Assembly: GCF_038433465.1 (NCBI RefSeq)
Contig: NZ_JAESVF010000001.1
Location: forward strand, 620,001-684,000
Source of the DNA: Galbibacter sp038433465
GTDB lineage: Bacteria; Bacteroidota; Bacteroidia; Flavobacteriales; Flavobacteriaceae
Direction: 5' to 3'
Length of the DNA: 64,000 bases
Each line of letters starts with the position of its first letter. Position 1 is the stretch's first letter. Shown here piece after piece: positions 35,409 through 42,754 of the stretch. The translations under genes were made by a program, and so were the position numbers. The notes under the pieces are model-generated. The model saw only the letters and a list, made by a program, of their open reading frames with translations, had not been told where the DNA came from and did no database searches.

Positions 35409-37082
35409 ATGACTTTTAAAAACAGAACTTCCTACCTACTAATAACTGCACTTTTAATGCAATTTGCAGTATGTGCGCAAACGGAAACCACTACTACAAT
35501 TTATTTAATTGGCGATTCTACTATGGCCGATTATACAGGAGATTACGACCCCGATAAGGATTATATGGAAACACGTTATCCTGTGGCTGGTTGGGGACAA
35601 GTTTTTCAGCCGTTTTTTGTAAAAGATAGTTTAAAACAAGTTGAAAATATTATTTACGGAACTGATGTAATTGTCGACGATAGAGCGCGTGGCGGACGAA
35701 GCACACGAACTTTCTTTCAAGAAGGTCGTTGGAGTTCGGTTTATAAAAATTTAAAGCCACACGATATTGTAATCATGCAATTTGGACATAATGACGCGGC
35801 CGAAAATAAACCTGAACGTTATGTTGACATCGAAGGTTACAAAGAGTTTTTGCGCTTGTTTGTTTCCCAATCTAGAGAGAAAGGAGCAATGCCAATTATC
35901 CTCACCCCTGTTGCCAGAAATTACCCTTGGGAAGATGGTGTTTTAAATGATGTTCATGGCGATTACGATAAGGCTCCAAAAGAAGTAGCTCAAGAAATGG
36001 ATGTCCACCTCATAGATTTAAACAAGTTGTCTCGAGAATATTTTACAACTAAAGGAAAAGATTTTGTAACGCAAACTTACTTCATGAATTTACCTGCAGG
36101 AAAGTACAAAGCATATCCAGAAGGACAAAGCGACAACACTCATTTTCAGCCAGCAGGAGCCCAAGCTGTAGCGCAATTGGTTTATGATGATTTGAAAAGA
36201 ATTGCTACGGAAACCATCAAACCAAAACCTTATACAATTGAAACTACTTACCAGAAGTTAAAAAAGTACTATCCTGAGGTACAGCCAATTTCTTTAAACA
36301 ATACTTCGGAAGTGATATGTGTGCAGAATGTTGTGTATAAAACTACCAATTCTCAAGCCCTTAAAGCAGATGTTTTTATTCCGAATAAAAAGAAAAACAA
36401 CTACCCAACAGTATTGCTAATTCACGGCGGCGGATGGATTTCTGGAAGCAAAGAAAACCAACAAGTAATGGCACAGCAATTGGCAGAAAACGGATTTGTA
36501 GCTGTTGCCATAAATTACACTCTAAGTACCGAAGCTCCTTTTCCGCAAGCTGTAATCGACATCAAAGAAGCATTACAGTGGATGCGTACAAACGCAAACA
36601 ATTTCAAAATAAATCCGCAACAAATAGCAATTCTCGGAACATCTGCAGGAGCACAATTGGCAACATTGGTTGGAGTAACGCCAAACAATACCACTTTTAA
36701 AACCGCCAATACGATTACAGACGAAGTACAAGCTATTGTAAATGTAGATGGAATCACTTCGTTTGTGCATCCCGAGGCTGAAGAAAGCGAAATAGCTGGA
36801 AAATGGCTCGGAGGCTTAAAAGATGAAAATCCTGCAAACTGGAAAGCCGCATCACCTTTAGAATACGTCGATGCTAACACCCCCCCTACCTTATTTATCA
36901 ATAGCGACCAACCGAGATTTCACGCTGGACGAGACGATATGATTTCAAAACTAAATAGCCATCATATTTATGCTGAAGTTCATACGTTTCCAAATTCACC
37001 ACATTCATTTTGGTTGTTGCATCCTTGGTTTCAACCAACGGTAACTTACACAGTAGATTTTTTAAAGAAAACACTAAAATAA
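35409..37082 (+). CDS. Double esterase: CE12-like SGNH acetylesterase fused to alpha/beta hydrolase
   Basis: A 557-residue secreted fusion. The start at 35409 gives a clean signal peptide (ends at AVCAQT); the alternative ATG at 35355 lies in upstream non-signal sequence. Residues 28-275 are SGNH: GDSTMADY (Ser37), ARGGRSTRTF, QFGHNDAAE and SDNTHFQPAGA with the catalytic Asp-x-x-His, as in rhamnogalacturonan acetylesterase. Residues 300-557 are an alpha/beta hydrolase: oxyanion HGGGWISGS, nucleophile LGTSAGAQLA (about 413) and His in NSPHSFWLLHPW. The pair could remove acetyl groups at different positions of pectin. Confidence 0.92.
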   Translation: MTFKNRTSYLLITALLMQFAVCAQTETTTTIYLIGDSTMADYTGDYDPDKDYMETRYPVAGWGQVFQPFFVKDSLKQVENIIYGTDVIVDDRARGGRSTRTFFQEGRWSSVYKNLKPHDIVIMQFGHNDAAENKPERYVDIEGYKEFLRLFVSQSREKGAMPIILTPVARNYPWEDGVLNDVHGDYDKAPKEVAQEMDVHLIDLNKLSREYFTTKGKDFVTQTYFMNLPAGKYKAYPEGQSDNTHFQPAGAQAVAQLVYDDLKRIATETIKPKPYTIETTYQKLKKYYPEVQPISLNNTSEVICVQNVVYKTTNSQALKADVFIPNKKKNNYPTVLLIHGGGWISGSKENQQVMAQQLAENGFVAVAINYTLSTEAPFPQAVIDIKEALQWMRTNANNFKINPQQIAILGTSAGAQLATLVGVTPNNTTFKTANTITDEVQAIVNVDGITSFVHPEAEESEIAGKWLGGLKDENPANWKAASPLEYVDANTPPTLFINSDQPRFHAGRDDMISKLNSHHIYAEVHTFPNSPHSFWLLHPWFQPTVTYTVDFLKKTLK

Positions 37083-37092
37083 CGTGAAAATT

Positions 37093-37113
37093 TGACCTAT
37101 TTAAAAAGTATTG
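37093..37113 (+). repeat. Fragment of the dispersed repeat edge
   Basis: TGACCTATTTAAAAAGTATTG is identical to the outer edge of the repeat copy at 44.9 kb (read on its reverse strand), and then diverges. It lies just after the esterase gene, so the pectin locus end carries a third trace of this repeat. Confidence 0.55.
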
Positions 37114-37155
37114 TATTTCAGAAAAAAAAATAAATCCATCAATTGAATTAAAAAC

Positions 37156-37188
37156 TATATTTGCGCACTTTTTTAAAAATAGTGCGCA
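37156..37188 (+). promoter_or_regulatory. -7 element with perfect 8 bp inverted repeat against the start codon
   Basis: TATATTTG at 37156-37163 is an exact TAnnTTTG. TGCGCACT (37162-37169) and AGTGCGCA (37181-37188) form a perfect inverted repeat with an 11 bp spacer, ending on the base before the ATG at 37189. No TTTG is seen at the -33 spacing. Confidence 0.55.
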
Positions 37189-37833
37189 ATGGAAGAGTTG
37201 TTCGACCAATTGGATTTTGTTGAAAATCCGTTATTTGAATCTATAATTGATGATCTTTTAGAACAGCAATACAGTGTAATAGATACTTTTTTTTCTGAAG
37301 AAGAAGTAACCATTTTACGCACATCTTTACTCGAAAAATACGAAGAAGATAAATTTAAAAAAGCAGCCATCGGGAACAAATTCGAAGAGCAAATTATCAA
37401 ATCTATTCGTGGCGATTTTGTGCTTTGGATCGACGAGCAAAAGCAAAATCCTGCCGAAGCTTTGTTCTTTAAAAAGATAAATCAGCTAGTAAACTATCTC
37501 AATAAAACCTGCTTTTTAGGAATTTTACACAAAGAGTTTCACTACGCGGTTTATCCCGAAGGAACTTTTTACAAACGCCATTTAGACACTTTCCAAAACG
37601 ACGACCGCCGTAAACTTTCTTTTGTGTGTTATTTAAACGACCAAGATTGGAAAAACGAAAACGGAGGCGAACTCGTAATTTATAAAGACGAAAACGGAAC
37701 CGAAACTGCCAAAAGTTTATACCCGCTCCCTGGGCGTGTTGTAATTTTTGAAAGTCAACTTCTCGAACACGAAGTAAAACCCGTACTCGCATCCGAGAGA
37801 TACAGCATTACAGGTTGGCTGAAAACGAGATAA
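37189..37833 (+). CDS. 2-oxoglutarate/Fe(II)-dependent oxygenase (prolyl 4-hydroxylase-like)
   Basis: A 214-residue cytosolic double-stranded beta-helix oxygenase. The iron facial triad is KRHLDTF (His-x-Asp) and the distal His in LLEHEVKPV, with the 2-oxoglutarate Arg in SERYSITGW. FVCYLNDQDWKNENGGELVIY is the typical core. P4H-like bacterial members hydroxylate protein prolines or act as stress oxygenases; the substrate is unknown. It stands alone, with its own promoter, between the pectin locus and the TPP riboswitch. Confidence 0.88.
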   Translation: MEELFDQLDFVENPLFESIIDDLLEQQYSVIDTFFSEEEVTILRTSLLEKYEEDKFKKAAIGNKFEEQIIKSIRGDFVLWIDEQKQNPAEALFFKKINQLVNYLNKTCFLGILHKEFHYAVYPEGTFYKRHLDTFQNDDRRKLSFVCYLNDQDWKNENGGELVIYKDENGTETAKSLYPLPGRVVIFESQLLEHEVKPVLASERYSITGWLKTR

Positions 37834-37851
37834 ATTTCTTCAAAATTTTTG

Positions 37852-37880
37852 TTTGTCTTGTAATTTAATTCCTACCTTTG
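37852..37880 (+). promoter_or_regulatory. Thiamine-operon promoter candidate
   Basis: TACCTTTG at 37873-37880 fits TAnnTTTG exactly, with TTTG elements upstream at 37852 (17 bp spacing) and 37848 (21 bp). Transcription would start near 37887, on the first bases of the TPP aptamer. Confidence 0.55.
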
Positions 37881-37888
37881 AAATACGT

Positions 37889-37970
37889 AAACTTTAGGGG
37901 TGCCGTGAAAGCCGGCTGAGATAAAACCCTTAGAACCTGATCGCGTTAGGACGTGCGAAGGGAAAAGTTA
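37889..37970 (+). promoter_or_regulatory. TPP (thi-box) riboswitch
   Basis: The aptamer shows the canonical order: AGGGGTGCC, GGCTGAGA, ACCCTTAGAACCTGATC, GTTAGGACGTGCGAAGGGA. The P1 stem is AACTTT (37890-37895) with AAAGTT (37964-37969). It lies directly upstream of thiS and will lower thiamine-gene expression when TPP is plentiful. Downstream, CCTAAAGTTTAC (38056-38067) is complementary to the P1 5' strand and its flanks (37887-37898), giving a probable switching helix. Confidence 0.95.
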
Positions 37971-38042
37971 GTACACTACATACCGTTTTTTAACGATACA
38001 TTTACTGCATCCAAACATGTAGTAATTTGGGTAATCTACTTT

Positions 38043-38067
38043 TTTAGGAGTCCCTCCTAAAGTTTAC
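38043..38067 (+). promoter_or_regulatory. Expression-platform hairpin / alternative P1 partner
   Basis: TTTAGGAG (38043-38050) and CTCCTAAA (38054-38061) form a perfect 8 bp stem with a 3-nt loop. Its right arm overlaps CCTAAAGTTTAC, which can instead pair over 12 bases with 37887-37898. The two folds are mutually exclusive. No T-run follows, so control may be at translation or via a different partner. The thiS ATG is 17 nt further on. Confidence 0.6.
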
Positions 38068-38084
38068 AGCAAAATATTTAAGAT

Positions 38085-38285
38085 ATGATCACTGTAAACG
38101 TAAACAACACCGCGCACCAATTTACAACACCCATTTCCACCAAACAATTGTTGGCACACCTCAACATCACCGCCAATGGCATTGCTGTGGCACTTAACAA
38201 CACCGTGTTACCGCAATCCAAATGGAACGAGCCTCTGGCAAATCAATCCAATATTTTAATTATTAAAGCCACTCAAGGCGGTTAG
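38085..38285 (+). CDS. thiS: Sulfur carrier protein ThiS
   Basis: A 66-residue ubiquitin-fold protein that carries sulfur as a C-terminal thiocarboxylate for thiazole synthesis by ThiG. The C-terminus is ATQGG, the required Gly-Gly. Other family features are the VNNTAHQF strand and IAVALNNTVLPQSKW. The length is standard. It requires adenylation by ThiF or a similar E1 enzyme, which is not encoded in this window. It is separated from thiC by a 122 bp repeat-bearing gap. Confidence 0.95.
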   Translation: MITVNVNNTAHQFTTPISTKQLLAHLNITANGIAVALNNTVLPQSKWNEPLANQSNILIIKATQGG

Positions 38286-38385
38286 GGCGTGCCCTCCACT
38301 CCGTTTCGGTCAGGCTATTCGCTATATCTTTTTGTGAAAAACAAAAAGGATGTCGCTACTATCCTTCACGCAAAAACAACATCAA
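38284..38385 (+). repeat. Dispersed repeat between thiS and thiC
   Basis: The sequence runs AGGGCGTGCCCTCC, TTTCGGTCAGGCTATTCGC, TATATC, then a stem CTTTTTGT (38328-38335) / ACAAAAAG (38341-38348), and ends ATGTCGCTACTATCCTTCACGC. This is the form of a very common Bacteroidota interspersed repeat (known from general familiarity). It fills almost the whole thiS-thiC gap. Confidence 0.65.
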
Positions 38386-38407
38386 AAGCAATAAAATACA
38401 AACACTC

Positions 38408-40264
38408 ATGAAAACCCAACAATCAACACCTCAAACACAAATCAGTAGAGAGCCATTTCCAAATTCATCTAAAATATATGTGTACGGAAACATTCATAAA
38501 AACATAAAAGTCCCTATGCGACAAATCAACCTTAGCGATACGGTCGATAAGTTTAATGGCACTACCGAAAAAAACGAACCCGTTTTGGTGTACGATACCA
38601 GCGGTCCATATACCGATCCAAACATCGAAATAGATGTAAAAAAAGGACTCAATCCCATCCGTGAGCAATGGATAAAAACTCGTGGTGATGTAGAAGAACT
38701 CGACGCACTTACTTCCGACTATGGAAACGAACGCTTACAAAATTCAAAACTCGATACCCTCCGTTTTCAGCATTTAAAAAAGCCATTACGTGCCAAAAAA
38801 GGACAAAATGTAACGCAAATGCATTATGCCAAAAAAGGGATTATTACACCAGAAATGGAGTTTATTGCCATTCGAGAGAATCAAAAATTACACCAAGCAA
38901 AACAAATTGCCGAGCAACATGCAGGCGAAAGTTTTGGTGCTTCCATACCAAAGGAAATTACACCCGAGTTTGTTCGGCAAGAAGTTGCCAGTGGGCGTGC
39001 AGTCATTCCGTGTAACATCAACCATCCCGAAAGCGAACCTATGATAATCGGTCGAAATTTCTTAGTAAAAATAAACGCCAATATCGGGAACTCGGCAGTA
39101 ACTTCATCCATCGAAGAAGAGGTAGAAAAAGCTGTTTGGGCTTGCCGTTGGGGTGCCGATACTATTATGGATTTATCCACCGGAAAAAACATTCATGAAA
39201 CTCGAGAGTGGATTTTAAGAAATTCGCCAGTACCTATAGGGACAGTTCCTATTTATCAAGCCTTAGAGAAAGTAAATGGAAAAGCCGAAAATCTCACTTG
39301 GGAAATTTTTAGAGATACGTTAATCGAACAAGCTGAGCAGGGAGTTGACTATTTTACCATTCATGCAGGAGTGCGTTTACAATACGTTCCGCATACAGCA
39401 AAGCGCGTTACAGGAATTGTTTCTAGAGGAGGTTCCATCATGGCGAAATGGTGCTTAGCACACCATAAAGAGAACTTTTTATACACGCATTTTGAGGAAA
39501 TCTGCGAAATTATGAAAGCCTACGATGTGTCGTTTTCTCTTGGCGACGGACTTCGTCCTGGGAGTATTGCAGATGCCAACGATTACGCACAATTTGCAGA
39601 ATTGGAAACTCTTGGGGAGCTTACTAAAATAGCTTGGAAACACGACGTGCAAACCATTATCGAAGGTCCAGGGCATATTCCAATGCACATGATAAAAGAA
39701 AATATGGACAAACAATTACGAGAATGTGGCGAAGCTCCATTTTATACGTTAGGTCCATTAACTACCGATATTGCTCCTGGTTACGACCATATCACAAGCG
39801 GAATTGGCGCAGCCATGATTGGTTGGTACGGTTGTGCGATGTTGTGTTACGTAACGCCAAAAGAACACTTAGGATTGCCAAATAAAGAAGATGTAAAAAC
39901 AGGAGTTATCACCTATAAAATTGCAGCTCATGCGGCCGATTTGGCAAAGGGACATCCTGGAGCGCAACATCGCGATGATGCCATGAGTAAAGCACGGTTT
40001 GAATTCCGTTGGGAAGACCAATTTAATTTGGCGCTCGATCCCGATACGGCAAAAGCTTATCACGATGAAACCCTTCCTTCGGAAAATGCTAAAGTGGCTC
40101 ATTTTTGTTCAATGTGCGGTCCTAATTTTTGTTCGATGAAAATTACCCAAGATGTACGGAATTACGCCAAAGAAAACGGACTAGAAACCGAAAAAGCAAT
40201 TGAAGAGGGAATGAAGAAAAAAGCAGCAGAGTTTAAAGACAAAGGAAGCGAAGTTTATTTGTAA
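38408..40264 (+). CDS. thiC: Phosphomethylpyrimidine synthase ThiC
   Basis: A 618-residue radical-SAM enzyme converting AIR to HMP-P. The C-terminal cluster motif is FCSMCGPNFCSMK (C-x2-C-x4-C). Other ThiC blocks are RTRGD-like TRGDVEEL, MHYAKKGIITPEMEF, SRGGSIMAKW, SLGDGLRPGS, EGPGHIPMHMI and LTTDIAPGYDHITSGIG. The length is that of the long ThiC class. It is in the riboswitch-controlled transcript, but the next thi gene follows only after a 486 bp tandem-repeat gap. Confidence 0.97.
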   Translation: MKTQQSTPQTQISREPFPNSSKIYVYGNIHKNIKVPMRQINLSDTVDKFNGTTEKNEPVLVYDTSGPYTDPNIEIDVKKGLNPIREQWIKTRGDVEELDALTSDYGNERLQNSKLDTLRFQHLKKPLRAKKGQNVTQMHYAKKGIITPEMEFIAIRENQKLHQAKQIAEQHAGESFGASIPKEITPEFVRQEVASGRAVIPCNINHPESEPMIIGRNFLVKINANIGNSAVTSSIEEEVEKAVWACRWGADTIMDLSTGKNIHETREWILRNSPVPIGTVPIYQALEKVNGKAENLTWEIFRDTLIEQAEQGVDYFTIHAGVRLQYVPHTAKRVTGIVSRGGSIMAKWCLAHHKENFLYTHFEEICEIMKAYDVSFSLGDGLRPGSIADANDYAQFAELETLGELTKIAWKHDVQTIIEGPGHIPMHMIKENMDKQLRECGEAPFYTLGPLTTDIAPGYDHITSGIGAAMIGWYGCAMLCYVTPKEHLGLPNKEDVKTGVITYKIAAHAADLAKGHPGAQHRDDAMSKARFEFRWEDQFNLALDPDTAKAYHDETLPSENAKVAHFCSMCGPNFCSMKITQDVRNYAKENGLETEKAIEEGMKKKAAEFKDKGSEVYL

Positions 40265-40269
40265 TTATT

Positions 40270-40743
40270 GAGTTAATAAGGTAAGAAGTTAATTCCCCTT
40301 TGAAAGAGATTAGAGAAATGTAAAAATGATAAGACTGTCATGTCGAGCGGAGTCGAGACATCACATACTGTTTAACTGTTGAATCGGTTAATTGTTGAAA
40401 TATTTAATTGAGAGTTAATAAGTAAACAAGTTAAAGAGTTAATTCCCCTTTGAAGGAGGATAGAGAAATGTAAAAATGATAAGACTGTCATGTCGAGCGG
40501 AGTCGAGACATCACATACTGTTTAACTGTTGAATCGGTTAATTGTTTAATTGAGAGTTAATAAGTAAACAAGTAAAGAGTTAATTCCCCTTTGAAGGAGA
40601 TTAGAGAGATGTAAAAAATAATAAGACTGTCATGTCGAGCCTGCCTTAGTCGGCAGACAGGCGGAGTCGAGACATCACATACTATTAAACTCTTGAATTA
40701 AAAGTTAATTCCCCCTTTCAAGGGGGTTAGGGGGATGTAAAAA
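40270..40743 (+). repeat. Tandem array of three full and one partial ~145 bp units
   Basis: Unit starts are near 40270, 40412 and 40554 (GAGTTAATAAG...), with a partial fourth from about 40700. Each unit contains GTTAATTCCCCTTTGAA, the TGTCGAGCGGAGTCGAGACA hairpin and TCACATACT. The last partial unit has the perfect hairpin CCCCCTTTCAAGGGGG. Units are nearly identical apart from short indels, so duplication looks recent. Confidence 0.9.
40640..40661. repeat. 22 bp GC-rich palindrome inserted into the third tandem unit
   Basis: Starts CCTGCCTTAG and ends GGCAGACAGG. It interrupts the TGTCGAG/CGGAGTCGAGACA element, which is intact at 40341-40360 and 40491-40510, with no duplicated flank. It is the same class as the insert at 35220-35239. 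Confidence 0.8.
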
Positions 40744-40750
40744 CCAAACC

Positions 40751-41353
40751 ATGCTAATTGTAATCACCAACGAAGAAAAAATAGCCAATGAAATAGAAAC
40801 AATAGAAAATCTATTTCAAAACGGACTGCAAACATTGCATGTACGGAAACCTACTTTTTCTAAAGTGGAACTTAAAAATTGGTTGCAATTATTAAACGAA
40901 AAATACCATGATAAACTTATGCTACATCAACATCATGAATTGGCAACCGATTTTAACGTAAAAGGGGTTCATTTGACAGAAAAACACAGAAAAAAAGTCG
41001 AAAATATCTCAGAATACGTGAAAAATTATCAAAAAATGAAAAAAATTGTTAGTGCAAGTTTTCATTCAGTTTCAGCATTAAAAGCAGAAGCATCAGTTTA
41101 CGATTATGTTTTTTTAAGTCCTGTTTTTACTTCTGTTTCAAAAGAAAATTATCACGGTAAACAATTTATAGTAACCGACTTAAAAACAAAAACAATTGCT
41201 CTTGGCGGAATTACTTCAGCAACAATTTCCGAAGTAAAAAAAATGGGGTATCATGGGGTTGCTATTTTGGGAAGTGTTTGGAAATCAGCAACTCCAATTA
41301 TATCGTTTATCGAATTACAAACCGAGTATAAAAGTGTGTTTTATGACGAATAA
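40751..41353 (+). CDS. TenI-like ThiE paralogue (probable thiazole tautomerase)
   Basis: A 200-residue TIM-barrel protein of the ThiE/TenI superfamily. LQTLHVRKP, VKGVHLTEKHRKK, YVFLSPVFTSVSKENYHG and ALGGI are conserved. The Mg-binding Asp pair of true ThiE is altered: the NDH region reads HQHHELA and the Asp after GVHL is missing. That pattern matches TenI, which aromatises the thiazole product of ThiG. It overlaps thiD by 11 bp. A ThiE function cannot be strictly excluded, but a canonical ThiE follows two genes later. Confidence 0.75.
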   Translation: MLIVITNEEKIANEIETIENLFQNGLQTLHVRKPTFSKVELKNWLQLLNEKYHDKLMLHQHHELATDFNVKGVHLTEKHRKKVENISEYVKNYQKMKKIVSASFHSVSALKAEASVYDYVFLSPVFTSVSKENYHGKQFIVTDLKTKTIALGGITSATISEVKKMGYHGVAILGSVWKSATPIISFIELQTEYKSVFYDE

Positions 41354-42101
41354 AAATTTCAACAAGCCCATTGTTTTAAGTATCGCTGGTTTTGATCCTA
41401 CGGCTGGCGCTGGTTTTATTGCCGATATAAAAACCATTGAAAATACTGGATGCTACGCTATGGCAGTTTGTACTGCAAATACCGTGCAAACCGACACAAA
41501 TTTTTTGGAATGCCATTGGATAGAAATCGAGCTTATGCTGTTGCAATTAAAAACACTATTAGAATCGTATCAAATAGCGGCTGTGAAAATAGGAATTGTT
41601 AAAAACAAACACATTTTAAAACAAATTCTACAAGTATTAAAACAGTATAATAACAAGCTACCTATTGTTTTAGATCCTGTTTTAAAAGCATCAAGTGGAT
41701 TTGATTTTCATGGCGAAACCTCCATTTTTTCAGAAGATATTTTAACTGAAATTTCTGTAATTACACCTAATTATGAAGAAATTAACTCGTTTGCAAACGG
41801 AAAATCTATAGCAGAAACAATTACAAGTTTGCAAAAACATACGCATGTATTACTAAAAGGCGGACATCATCCGTCAAAAAAAGGAACAGACATCCTGTTT
41901 ATGAAAGATACGTCTGTTTGTATTTTTTCTCCTTCTGAAGTAAAAATATATGAAAAACACGGCAGCGGATGCATTTTATCGGCTGCTATTGCAAGTTATT
42001 TGGCGCAAGGAAAAACGTTGGAAGAAGCTTGTGAAAATGCAAAAATGTACATTGAAAAAACATTACAATCAAACACCACAAAATTAGCCTATCACTCATG
42101 A
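41343..42101 (+). CDS. thiD: Hydroxymethylpyrimidine / phosphomethylpyrimidine kinase ThiD
   Basis: A 252-residue ribokinase-fold enzyme phosphorylating HMP and HMP-P. Motifs: LSIAGFDPTAGAGFIADIKT near the N-terminus, CTANTVQTD, VKIGIV, VLDPVLKASSGFD, VITPNYEEIN, LLKGGHH, and the C-terminal anion hole KHGSGCILSAAIAS. The start at 41343 gives the standard N-terminus; the longer frame to 41253 would lie inside the TenI-like gene. The stop overlaps thiE (ATGA). Confidence 0.93.
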   Translation: MTNKNFNKPIVLSIAGFDPTAGAGFIADIKTIENTGCYAMAVCTANTVQTDTNFLECHWIEIELMLLQLKTLLESYQIAAVKIGIVKNKHILKQILQVLKQYNNKLPIVLDPVLKASSGFDFHGETSIFSEDILTEISVITPNYEEINSFANGKSIAETITSLQKHTHVLLKGGHHPSKKGTDILFMKDTSVCIFSPSEVKIYEKHGSGCILSAAIASYLAQGKTLEEACENAKMYIEKTLQSNTTKLAYHS

Positions 42102-42754
42102 AAATATCAAGAATACAATATATTTCGCAAGGATTGACTCCTCAGCAACACCTTCAAAACATACAAAAAGTTTGTGAAAATGGAGGACAATGGATTCAGC
42201 TTAGAATAAAAAACGAAACATCAGAAGAAATTTTAAAAGCAGCTGTTCAAGCAAAAGAAATCTGTAAGCAATTCAATGCAAAACTCATTATAAACGACCA
42301 TCCAAAAATTGCTAAAATGGTAAATGCCGATGGCGTTCATTTGGGAAAAGAAGATATGTGTCCTACTGAAGCGCAAAAAATTTTAGGTAATGAAAAAATT
42401 ATTGGAGGTACAGCCAACACAATTCACGATGTTAAAACTTTAATCGAAAAAGGCGTTGATTATATAGGTTTGGGACCGTTTAGACACACTTCAACCAAAG
42501 CAAATTTGAGTCCGATTTTAGGTATTGAAGGCTATAAAACAATCATTTCTCAATTAAATGAACAAGAAAGAAAAACGCCCATTATTGCTATTGGCGGGAT
42601 TGTTTTAAACGATGTTGAGGCGTTAAATTCAGTAGGAATTTACGGAGTTGCCATGTCCAAGTATTTAACCTCAGAAGATCGAATAAACGAAAAGTTAACA
42701 GCTATTTCAACAATTTTTAATCAGAAGAAAAAAAGATATGAACCTACAAGATAA
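42098..42754 (+). CDS. thiE: Thiamine-phosphate synthase ThiE
   Basis: A 218-residue enzyme that joins HMP-PP and the thiazole phosphate. All ThiE active-site blocks are present: WIQLRIKN, LIINDHPKIAKMVNADGVHLGKEDM (both metal Asp residues), IIGGTANTIHDV, VDYIGLGPFRHTSTKAN and AIGGIV. This contrasts with the TenI-like paralogue at 40751. It overlaps thiD by 4 bp and thiG by 17 bp. Confidence 0.95.
   Translation: MKISRIQYISQGLTPQQHLQNIQKVCENGGQWIQLRIKNETSEEILKAAVQAKEICKQFNAKLIINDHPKIAKMVNADGVHLGKEDMCPTEAQKILGNEKIIGGTANTIHDVKTLIEKGVDYIGLGPFRHTSTKANLSPILGIEGYKTIISQLNEQERKTPIIAIGGIVLNDVEALNSVGIYGVAMSKYLTSEDRINEKLTAISTIFNQKKKRYEPTR

Larger units (their letters stand above)
40265..40750. other. 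Tandem-repeat gap between thiC and the tenI-like gene
   Basis: A 486 bp stretch without an ORF. It is occupied by three copies of a 142-150 bp unit and a partial fourth copy. Each full copy carries the TGTCGAGCGGAGTCGAGACA element, and the third copy has a 22 bp GC-rich insertion inside it. Confidence 0.8.

Noticed and set aside
40270..40743. Possible CRISPR array
   Set aside because: Units are about 145 bp and nearly identical throughout, with no short repeat plus variable spacer pattern and no cas genes nearby.
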